The position numbers and the translations under genes were made by a program. From assembly GCA_020201305.1 (NCBI GenBank), contig JAIVHC010000255.1:1-5153 (forward strand): a DNA stretch of 5,153 nucleotides, in the 5' to 3' direction. This DNA comes from Geobacteraceae bacterium. GTDB taxonomy: Bacteria; Desulfobacterota; Desulfuromonadia; Desulfuromonadales; Desulfuromonadaceae. Below the pieces are notes generated by a model. It had not been told where the DNA came from, did no database searches, and saw nothing but the letters and a program-made list of their open reading frames with translations. This document shows, piece after piece, positions 1 to 5,040 of the stretch (its first letter is position 1; each line of letters starts with the position of its first letter).

Positions 1-151
1 CATGGAACAACTTGCCACCCTGCGCCAGATGCTGCCTGCCTCCATCCCTATCATTGCAGGCGGCGGAGCGCTGGAGGGGGAGAAGAATATCCCCGGTGTG
101 CACATCTCCACCGATCTCATGCACCTTGCAGCATTGGTTAAAGGACTATAG
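1..151 (+). CDS. 3' end of a gene, probable cobalamin (B12)-binding domain of a MerR/CarH-type regulator (partial)
   Basis: The frame starting at base 2 is open from the window edge to a TAG at 149-151 and gives 49 residues, so the gene begins upstream of the window. The visible end contains LPASIPIIAGGGAL, then a GVHIST segment and a short closing helix DLMHLAALVKGL. A hydrophobic strand ending in GG-A before a final helix is how Rossmann-like B12-binding domains end, including those at the C-terminus of MerR-family regulators such as CarH and LitR. The in-frame ATG at 2-4 is probably an internal methionine. The DNA-binding half and the His of the cobalamin motif (ExxH/DxHxxG) lie outside the window, so the call rests on a short tail. 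Another Rossmann-type sensor or methyltransferase domain is possible. A 97-bp gap separates it from the convergent porin gene. Confidence 0.5.
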   Translation, partial: MEQLATLRQMLPASIPIIAGGGALEGEKNIPGVHISTDLMHLAALVKGL

Positions 152-186
152 CCACTACCTCTTCAGCATAAGCTCCCAAAAGACAA

Positions 187-218
187 CTGCCGCCATACCT
201 GATAAGGCATGACGGCAG
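187..218 (-). terminator. Intrinsic terminator-like hairpin between convergent genes
   Basis: The left arm 187-200 (ctgccgccatacct) pairs with the right arm 205-218 (aggcatgacggcag), with two mismatches in 14 positions and a GATA tetraloop. Read on the minus strand, the stem is followed by a T-rich stretch (ttgtctttt). It therefore fits best as the terminator of the porin gene, whose stop codon lies about 30 bp before it. On the + strand no T-run follows, so for the upstream gene it would act only as an mRNA-stabilising hairpin or weak terminator. Confidence 0.7.
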
Positions 219-248
219 CTATGATGCATAGAAATATGTGTGAAGAAA

Positions 249-1463
249 TCAGAATCCAACCGCTAACTGTAGGGTAACCAGGGTTTCATCCGGAACTGCT
301 TTCACATCAGCACTACCCTTGACCTCTTCGTCCTGGTCCACAAAGGTACCTTCGAGGGTGATCTTGTTTGCCGCCCCTTTGAGGTAGTAGTTCATCCCCA
401 CGCCGTAGACCTGGGTGTCGTCGCGGCCAGTCTCATCGGAGCTGATAAGCTGATAGTGCCCGAAGGGCTGCAGGTTGCCGGGACCGATCTTGGTGCCCAG
501 GTAGTAGCCTGCCTTGAGTGCCATGATGGAAGCATCATCGCCGGATGCCATCTGGGTGAAGGTAATGCCATTGACGCTGTTGCTCACATCGATGTAGGAA
601 CCTGTCAGGGTCAGGGCATCGCCACCTGCGAGGGGCTGTTCATAGAACACATCCGCAGTCCAGGCGAAGTAGTCTTCCTCCTCACCGTTCAGGATCAGAT
701 CGTTCTGAGAATCCATACCCAGGCCAAAGGCCAACACCTGTTTGGTGCCACGGTAGGTACCGGCGTTGAACCATTTGGTCTCCGGCTCAAATACGGAGTA
801 GCTCACGCGCCCGGCGTAGCGCAGGGTGTCATCATCATTTTCAGGGGTTTTTGAATCGTCATCTGAATGACCCTCTTCCCCGTCCCCAACCATAAAGCGG
901 TACTGGAGTTTGTCGTTCAGCACGTTGCCCCACAGGGTGAGGGCATCGTCGCGCCCCACATTGCTGGGATAGAAGATCGTGCTGCGGTGCCCACCCTGAC
1001 CCCAGTTGAGGTCGGTAGTGAGGAGTGACTTGGTGGAGGTGGTGCCATAGTTGCGCGTAAAGGGGATATACATGCGCCCCGCCTGCACAATAAGATCATT
1101 GCCCAGCACCTTGTAGCTCACCCACGCATCTCGCAGGGCGAGACCGGTACCAAGCCCCTTCCCGGAGTCATCGGGCCCCTCATCCATTCCCAGTTTATCC
1201 CCGGCGTAGTGCATGAAAAAACTGAGCTCCGGAGTTACATTACCACTGAGGTAGAAATAAGAACGCCGTACGAGAATGTCGTTGAGGCTGTCGTCAAATT
1301 CTCCATCCCCGTCAGTATCCATGTCGGATACCGACTGTCCCCACACCTGACCCCACCAGCCCGCGTTGAGGGAAACATCATCCTTACGGTAAACCTCGAG
1401 ACAAACAGCGTTACTTGCGACCAGCACCAGCAACACAGCGAGCAGTACAATCCTTTTTCCCAT
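249..1463 (-). CDS. Outer-membrane porin, phosphate-selective porin O/P type
   Basis: Predicted 16-stranded type beta-barrel porin for uptake of small, probably anionic, solutes through the outer membrane. The start at 1463 (404 residues) is preferred over the ATG two codons upstream at 1469. An AAGGAG site at 1477-1472 is 8 nt from 1463 but only 2 nt from 1469. The N-terminus MGKRIVLLAVLLVLVASNA is a typical Sec signal peptide, with cleavage probably near residues 18-21. The cysteine that follows is not in a lipobox. The mature part shows the porin O/P pattern ILVRRSYFYLSGNVTPELSF followed by many alternating amphipathic strands, and it ends VTLQLAVGF, the terminal-Phe signal read by the BAM machinery. 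Two acidic stretches stand out: an EF-hand-like DMDTDGDGEFDD at about residues 47-58 and a Glu/Asp-rich loop around GDGEEGHSDDD. Geobacter ExtI, a selenite-uptake porin, belongs to the same broad class, but no ext neighbours are visible here, so I give no symbol. The upstream 11-bp-phased repeats suggest phosphate-type regulation. Confidence 0.88.
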   Translation of the reverse strand: MGKRIVLLAVLLVLVASNAVCLEVYRKDDVSLNAGWWGQVWGQSVSDMDTDGDGEFDDSLNDILVRRSYFYLSGNVTPELSFFMHYAGDKLGMDEGPDDSGKGLGTGLALRDAWVSYKVLGNDLIVQAGRMYIPFTRNYGTTSTKSLLTTDLNWGQGGHRSTIFYPSNVGRDDALTLWGNVLNDKLQYRFMVGDGEEGHSDDDSKTPENDDDTLRYAGRVSYSVFEPETKWFNAGTYRGTKQVLAFGLGMDSQNDLILNGEEEDYFAWTADVFYEQPLAGGDALTLTGSYIDVSNSVNGITFTQMASGDDASIMALKAGYYLGTKIGPGNLQPFGHYQLISSDETGRDDTQVYGVGMNYYLKGAANKITLEGTFVDQDEEVKGSADVKAVPDETLVTLQLAVGF

Positions 1464-1471
1464 TAACATTT

Positions 1472-1477
1472 CTCCTT
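1472..1477 (-). promoter_or_regulatory. Ribosome binding site that decides the porin start
   Basis: The minus strand reads AAGGAG here. Spacing is 8 nt to the ATG at 1463-1461 and only 2 nt to the ATG at 1469-1467, so the second ATG is the likely start. The signal peptide also begins more naturally with MGKR. Confidence 0.75.
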
Positions 1478-1492
1478 CTTCCTGTTCTTTGG

Positions 1493-1521
1493 TTGATAAA
1501 CAATGCGTTAGCCTGGTGCAA
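1493..1521 (-). promoter_or_regulatory. Candidate sigma-70-type promoter of the porin gene
   Basis: On the minus strand TTGCAC (1521-1516) is followed after 17 nt by TATCAA (1498-1493). The -35 matches poorly (3/6) and the -10 moderately (4/6), as expected for an activator-dependent promoter. The -35 box sits exactly one 11-bp step downstream of the phased repeats at 1527-1565. A transcript starting near 1486 would leave a leader of about 20 nt containing the ribosome binding site. Confidence 0.4.
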
Positions 1522-1526
1522 GCCTC

Positions 1527-1565
1527 TTAACAAATATTCAATTCAGCCCTAACACAACGCTAACA
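1527..1565 (-). promoter_or_regulatory. 11-bp-phased direct repeats, PhoB/OmpR-class operator candidate
   Basis: Reading toward the porin on the minus strand, units begin every 11 bp: TGTTAG (1565-1560), TGTTAG (1554-1549), AATTGA (1543-1538, weak) and TGTTAA (1532-1527). The first two full 11-mers, TGTTAGCGTTG and TGTTAGGGCTG, agree at 9 of 11 positions. Winged-helix response regulators of the PhoB/OmpR/PhoP family bind tandem repeats with this 11-bp phase (TTAACA-N5 repeats for Bacillus PhoP, TGTCAT-type units for E. coli PhoB). The position just upstream of the -35 box fits an activator site. That the regulator is PhoB is inferred from the porin family. Confidence 0.5.
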
Positions 1566-1781
1566 TGGCAGCAGCAGAGCTTATATCATAGCGCGCATCT
1601 CAGGTATAGATAGAATTTACATTCTGTTGGAAAGGAGGGCACACACGGAAACTTTTTCACCCTTGAACTCCTCTTCAGAGACCCGCTCCGGATAGCGCAA
1701 CGCCGAGGCTCGCGCAGTACAATAATCTTTACATGTTATTAACAACCACGTAGCATTACTTAACTGTATTGGGAATCTGTC

Positions 1782-1801
1782 ATGGATATATACATATCCA
1801 T
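1782..1801. repeat. Perfect 8-bp inverted repeat with 4-nt spacer, operator candidate
   Basis: ATGGATAT (1782-1789) and its exact reverse complement ATATCCAT (1794-1801) flank ATAC. It lies in the AT-rich pocket upstream of the operon, where a -10 region could be, so a dimeric repressor bound here could control the operon. The half-site string CATGGATAT (1781-1789) recurs at 1975-1983 over the start codon of the first operon gene. Confidence 0.45.
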
Positions 1802-1812
1802 ATCCTACTGAA

Positions 1813-1948
1813 TGTGGCGTGTTTCGGTTTTGCTGTTTACTTTGCTGCAGGCGGTGGAAAAGAGTCGGCAGATACCTCCCCCAGACCAGGGTCTATCTAC
1901 AACCCGGAATCAGGCGCAGGAGATATTTATCTGGCATGGATGATATAA
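1813..1948 (+). pseudogene. Possible remnant of a small lipoprotein gene (frameshifted)
   Basis: From the ATG at 1813 one frame reads MWRVSVLLFTLLQ, a signal-peptide-like start. The neighbouring frame, open from the GTG at 1814 to the TAA at 1946-1948, reads FAAGGGKESADTSPRPGS and ends GDIYLAWMI. A hydrophobic start running into GGG plus a polar Ser/Pro-rich linker is the layout of lipoproteins after the lipobox Cys. The two pieces join only if a frameshift has occurred near 1845, and the Cys itself is missing. IYLAW is reminiscent of the first strand of a fibronectin type III domain, but that is a weak hint. It may equally be chance. Confidence 0.18.
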
Positions 1949-1974
1949 AATCCGCAACCGCAAACGGCGTGTAG
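1936..1974 (+). other. 12-codon reading frame ending one base before the next gene
   Basis: ATG at 1936 opens MDDIKSATANGV and stops with TAG at 1972-1974, leaving a single base before the ATG at 1976. An AGGAG at 1918-1922 lies 13 nt upstream, rather far. The next gene has no Shine-Dalgarno sequence of its own, so translation through this mini-frame and re-initiation could feed it. No conservation can be judged here. Confidence 0.15.
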
Positions 1975-1975
1975 C

Positions 1976-2449
1976 ATGGATATTAATCAAGAAATTGAAC
2001 ACTGGCTCAGCAGCAGGAAAAAGGCATTTCAATCGAGTCGGCGCCCGTTCGTCACCCTCTCCTACGCGCAGAGTTGGGGCGGCAGCATCACTACTATCCA
2101 GGGACAACCACTGGCGCTGAGCGGCGCAGAATCAACGCGCCTGACCCACCAACTCAGAAGCCTGCATGATGGCATCCTGGTCGGGATAGAAACGGTACTT
2201 TCCGATGACCCGCAACTCACGGTCAGACACTGGCACGGCAAAAATCCGCAGCCCATTGTCCTGGATACTTCTCTCAGGATGCCTGCCTCGTTGACGGTGG
2301 CACCGCTCCTGCTGGGAGGATATAAGGCAATCAACAACCTCGGTACTACTACATTGGAGGAGCTGCCCTGTATTGATCCCCTGCACACCCAACGCCTGGG
2401 CAATGACCTTATTGTCTGGGGCGACATTCGCTATGAGGTTCCAGCATGA
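1976..2449 (+). CDS. RibD C-terminal-domain reductase homologue with internal deletion
   Basis: The family is the DHFR-fold NADPH-dependent pyrimidine reductase domain of riboflavin synthesis; stand-alone members also reduce pterin-like compounds. The first half is clear: RPFVTLSYAQSWGGSI (residues 23-38), then LALSGAEST, LRSLHDGILVGIETVLSDDP (60-79), LTVRHWHGKNPQPIVLDTSL (81-100). The end is also clear: LTVAPLLLGG (106-115) and LGNDLIVWGD (141-150). The middle is missing. After RMPAS (101-105) the protein jumps directly to LTVAPLLLGG, skipping the roughly 70-90 residues that normally include the VEGG cofactor-binding motif. The total of 157 residues compares with about 220-230 for intact relatives. 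The usual Asp of SLDG is also changed (SWGG). The deletion is in frame (junction about 2288-2293), so the protein may be made but is probably catalytically dead. The start is the only one possible after the TAA at 1946-1948, and no Shine-Dalgarno is visible. It overlaps the next gene by 4 bp. Confidence 0.8.
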   Translation: MDINQEIEHWLSSRKKAFQSSRRPFVTLSYAQSWGGSITTIQGQPLALSGAESTRLTHQLRSLHDGILVGIETVLSDDPQLTVRHWHGKNPQPIVLDTSLRMPASLTVAPLLLGGYKAINNLGTTTLEELPCIDPLHTQRLGNDLIVWGDIRYEVPA

Positions 2450-3489
2450 TAAAAACGCAACAACTGTGGTTCACCGCCCCCTACGCGCTCGAGTTCCGCG
2501 AGGAGGAACTGCCGGAGCCGGGTCCGGATGAAATCCTGGTGCGCACCCTTTGCTCCGGGATCAGCGCGGGTACGGAGATGCTGGCATACCGTGGTCAGCT
2601 ACCCAAAGATCAGGCTCTTGATGTCAACATCGAAACCCTGGACAACCAGTCCACGGCCTATCCCTTCCAGTATGGTTACGCCAATGTCGGACGCGTAGAA
2701 GCTGCAGGGAGTAATGTCGACATCAGCATGCTGGGAAAGACTGTCTTCGCGTTGCAGCCCCACGCCACCCATTACATCACCAGGGGCGATGCAGTGCTTG
2801 AATTGCCCGACGGGATAAATCCCGAAGCAGGGATATTTCTGGCCAATATGGAAACTGCGGTAAATATAATCCTAGATGCACGTCCGATGCTGGGGGAACA
2901 CGTGGTAATTCTGGGACAGGGCATCGTCGGCTTGCTGGTCACAGCCATTCTGGCCCGCTTCCCTCTGAGGGAGATTTATGCGCTGGAACAAATCCCCTTG
3001 CGGCGCAGCAAAGCCCTTGAACTCGGAGCACAACAAGTCATTGACCCTGAATGTCCGGAAGATATGACATCCATGGATACAGCACTTGCAAGAACTCCCG
3101 GCCGGGGAGCTGACCTGGTGATCGAGCTCACCGGCTCACCCGCTGCCCTCAACCTCGCGCTGGATTCATGTGCGTATACCGGCCGGATCATTGTGGGGAG
3201 CTGGTACGGCAGTAAACCTGCCAACCTTGATTTAGGCGGCCGATTCCACCGCGAGCGCATCCAGATTATCAGCAGCCAGGTCAGCAACATCAGCCCCGAA
3301 TTGTGTGGACGCTGGAATCGTGAGCGGCGTTTTTCCTCCGCGCTGGAGTTGATTGCCCGGATCGGGACTGAACAGTTTATAACGCACAAAATCGAGTTTA
3401 ACACTGCACCTGAAGCGTACACACTCCTGGACCGGAATCCTGAAACTGCTCTGCAGACAGTGCTCACCTATCCTGACCAACAACCCTGA
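2446..3489 (+). CDS. Medium-chain (zinc-ADH-like) dehydrogenase lacking the zinc site
   Basis: A cytoplasmic NAD(P)-dependent oxidoreductase of the MDR superfamily (COG1063-like), 347 residues, normal length. The N-terminal GroES-like domain has CSGISAGTEM (36-45). The Rossmann domain carries VVILGQGIVG (153-162, GxGxxG) with Glu181 at the end of the second strand, which would favour NAD over NADP. The catalytic GHE of zinc alcohol dehydrogenases is replaced by GYA (78-80) and the four-Cys structural zinc lobe is absent. This looks like the BchC-type branch, where SGISxGTE is also typical. The substrate is unknown; from the neighbours, a keto or hydroxy group on a pterin side chain is the best guess. 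The ATGA overlap with the preceding gene and a GAGG at 2435-2438, 7 nt upstream, support this start and translational coupling. Confidence 0.85.
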   Translation: MIKTQQLWFTAPYALEFREEELPEPGPDEILVRTLCSGISAGTEMLAYRGQLPKDQALDVNIETLDNQSTAYPFQYGYANVGRVEAAGSNVDISMLGKTVFALQPHATHYITRGDAVLELPDGINPEAGIFLANMETAVNIILDARPMLGEHVVILGQGIVGLLVTAILARFPLREIYALEQIPLRRSKALELGAQQVIDPECPEDMTSMDTALARTPGRGADLVIELTGSPAALNLALDSCAYTGRIIVGSWYGSKPANLDLGGRFHRERIQIISSQVSNISPELCGRWNRERRFSSALELIARIGTEQFITHKIEFNTAPEAYTLLDRNPETALQTVLTYPDQQP

Positions 3490-3493
3490 AGAT

Positions 3494-3497
3494 GGAG
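3494..3497 (+). promoter_or_regulatory. Ribosome binding site that decides the PTPS-like start
   Basis: GGAG at 3494-3497 lies 6 nt before the ATG at 3504. The alternative ATG at 3492 overlaps this site and has only weak GA-rich sequence before it. Starting at 3504 gives MYTISVQHDF, the usual beginning of the family. Confidence 0.6.
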
Positions 3498-3503
3498 AGA
3501 ACG

Positions 3504-3881
3504 ATGTACACCATTTCCGTCCAACACGACTTTATCGCGCGTCACTTTCTCATCGGAGGTGACTGGGGGAGTGAAAACCACCCCCACGCACACCATTATG
3601 TTCTTGAGGTGATGATAGAACACGCGCAATTGGACCAGCATGGCTACCTGGTAGACATTGTGGATGTTGAAGCCGCTCTGACCCGCGTGGTTGATTATTT
3701 CAGTGACAGCCTCCTCAATGATCTGGCTGAATTTTCCGGCCTCAATCCGAGCCTGGAACACTTCTGCCGCATCATCTGGGAGCAGCTGGTAGCTGCAATG
3801 ACACTCCCCGAGCCAGGAGTTCTAAAGGTCAAACTGTGGGAAAACCAAAGCTGCTGGGCAGCATATGAGCAGACCTACTGA
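3504..3881 (+). CDS. 6-pyruvoyl-tetrahydropterin synthase / QueD-family protein with atypical active site
   Basis: Family members are small zinc enzymes acting on 7,8-dihydroneopterin triphosphate or related pterins (PTPS, QueD, PTPS-III). This copy has 125 residues, the usual length. Zinc ligands can be placed at His14 (FIARHFL), His28 and His30 (HPHAHHY, in place of LHGHSY). Also conserved are YLVDIVDVEA (49-58, for MVMDF), LNDLAEFSGLNPSLEHF (71-87, for LND..NPTSE) and the pterin-anchoring Glu113 in VKLWENQSCWAAY. The catalytic residues differ. The Cys expected four residues before HxH is Glu24, and the LDH motif Asp-His aligns with Ser-Asp (SDSLLND). A Glu in the Cys position is reminiscent of PTPS-III enzymes, which cleave the side chain to 6-hydroxymethyl-dihydropterin, but the reaction here cannot be named. 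Databases would probably label it 6-carboxytetrahydropterin synthase; a queuosine role is unlikely given these neighbours and substitutions. It follows the dehydrogenase by 14 bp. Confidence 0.82.
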   Translation: MYTISVQHDFIARHFLIGGDWGSENHPHAHHYVLEVMIEHAQLDQHGYLVDIVDVEAALTRVVDYFSDSLLNDLAEFSGLNPSLEHFCRIIWEQLVAAMTLPEPGVLKVKLWENQSCWAAYEQTY

Positions 3882-3890
3882 TTACCCCTT

Positions 3891-4967
3891 ATGCATGTCG
3901 GCCTGCTCATATCCGGTGACATCAATCAGCAGAGCGGCGGATACCTGTATGACCGCCAGCTGGTATCCTTCCTTGAACGCCAGGGCGACTCTGTAGAGAT
4001 CATCAACCTGAGCCGGAGCGGCTACCTCCATGACCTGCTCTGTAGTAGCATCCCCCGAGAGCTGAACGGACTCCAGCTCGACATTCTCATCCAGGATGAA
4101 CTCGTATATCCGCGGGTCTTCAATATCAACCACAGGATTAAAAAGCAGCTGAACTGCCCCCTGGTTTCGCTGGTGCACCTGCTCGACAGTACCAGACCTC
4201 TGAACCCGCTCCGCCGCATTGCCGCACAATGGGCGGAACGCCAATATCTGCGCAGCGTCGATGGGGTTATCCTCAACAGCGCATATACCCTTGAGAAGGT
4301 TAATGACCTCCTCAAGGATAAAACACCGCCGCATATCATTGCAGTGCCGGGAGCAAATCATCATGAACCACCGCCAGTTCAAGCAACCGAATCATGTCCT
4401 GGCACCAGGAGGCCAGGATTGAACATTCTCTATGCTGGCAATGTTATACACCAAAAGGGCTTACATGTTCTTCTGGATGCGCTGGGACATATGGATGCGG
4501 ATCTATTTCGCCTCACAGTAGCTGGACGTCTGGACATGGAACCAGCGTATGTGAAAGATGTCAGAAAAATAATAAAGCGTAAAAATCTGCAGCATACCGT
4601 TCAACTAACCGGGCCATTGGACTCCAGCGACCTCACCACCTGTTACCTTAAGAACGATGTCATGGTCTTACCTTCGGCCAATGAAGCCTATGGGATTGTT
4701 TACATCGAAGCGCAACGCTTCGGACTTCCGGTTATCGGAACCCTTGCTGGAGGTGCGGGTGAAATAATTCAGCATGGAACAAACGGATACCTGATTGAGC
4801 CGGGGGATAGCAAATCGCTGACGGAATTACTCACTCTGCTCCTGAATAATGCAGAACATTTAAATAGCATGAGCAGAAATGCATATACCTATTATCAACA
4901 GCACCCGACCTGGGATGATTCCTGCGCCCGTATTCGAGGGTTTCTGGCTCACACCATCAGAAGCTAA
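3891..4967 (+). CDS. Glycosyltransferase family 4 (GT-B fold)
   Basis: Cytoplasmic retaining glycosyltransferase using a nucleotide-sugar donor, 358 residues. The N-terminal acceptor domain has GLLISGDINQQSGGYLYDRQ (4-23) with the paired glycines of GT4 enzymes, ILIQDELVYP (65-74), and LVSLVHLLDS (91-100). The C-terminal donor domain begins near 178 with LNILYAGNVIHQKGLHVLL (Lys189 is the usual phosphate-contacting Lys). It holds the EX7E motif as Glu265 and Glu273 (EAYGIVYIE), followed by GLPVIGTLAGGAGEII. There is no membrane segment. Known GT4 enzymes glycosylate tetrahydropterins in cyanobacteria and Chlorobium, and the PTPS-like gene 9 bp upstream makes a pterin acceptor the leading hypothesis. 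A lipid or carotenoid acceptor is the main alternative. No Shine-Dalgarno precedes the ATG, so it probably depends on coupling to the upstream gene. The N-terminal alignment to the family supports the start. Confidence 0.85.
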   Translation: MHVGLLISGDINQQSGGYLYDRQLVSFLERQGDSVEIINLSRSGYLHDLLCSSIPRELNGLQLDILIQDELVYPRVFNINHRIKKQLNCPLVSLVHLLDSTRPLNPLRRIAAQWAERQYLRSVDGVILNSAYTLEKVNDLLKDKTPPHIIAVPGANHHEPPPVQATESCPGTRRPGLNILYAGNVIHQKGLHVLLDALGHMDADLFRLTVAGRLDMEPAYVKDVRKIIKRKNLQHTVQLTGPLDSSDLTTCYLKNDVMVLPSANEAYGIVYIEAQRFGLPVIGTLAGGAGEIIQHGTNGYLIEPGDSKSLTELLTLLLNNAEHLNSMSRNAYTYYQQHPTWDDSCARIRGFLAHTIRS

Positions 4968-5040
4968 AATCTACACGAATGGACGTAAGGAGATTTGAGG
5001 GTGTGGGACAGTTCGTCAACAAGTCTACTAATGATGATGG

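Larger units (their letters stand above)
1566..1975. other. Intergenic region with no convincing gene; divergent upstream region
   Basis: This stretch separates the porin (minus) from the pterin-type operon (+). I see no RNA gene and no complete protein gene. Contents noted: a small inverted repeat AGAAT-TTAC-ATTCT at 1612-1625, a perfect AAGGAGG at 1632-1638 with no start codon at usable distance, an AT-rich pocket at about 1720-1805 holding a perfect inverted repeat, and a possible gene remnant at 1813-1948. The promoter of the + strand operon should lie in this region, most plausibly in the AT-rich pocket. No box pair is strong enough to call. Confidence 0.6.

Noticed and set aside
456..854. 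Long + strand open frame opposite the porin
   Set aside because: It is antisense to a well-supported porin frame and gives no recognisable protein pattern; it follows from the porin codon composition.
1395..1420. Lipoprotein signal in the porin (Cys after AV near residue 21)
   Set aside because: The residue before Cys is Val rather than Gly/Ala/Ser, and the protein is an outer-membrane barrel, so ordinary signal peptidase I cleavage is expected.
1612..1625. AGAAT-TTAC-ATTCT inverted repeat
   Set aside because: Five-bp arms in AT-rich DNA are expected by chance, and no promoter or gene is tied to it.
1632..1638. Perfect Shine-Dalgarno AAGGAGG on the + strand
   Set aside because: No ATG, GTG or TTG follows at usable distance, so it does not mark a gene.
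1618..1784. Minus-strand stop-free stretch ending in a TAA at 1620-1618
   Set aside because: Part of it reads like protein (RYPERVSEEEFKGEKVSV), but I found no ATG start with a ribosome binding site and no recognisable family.
3882..4382. Long minus-strand open frame opposite the glycosyltransferase
   Set aside because: It mirrors the GT4 N-terminal domain, which has clear family motifs. No independent motif or ribosome binding site is seen.
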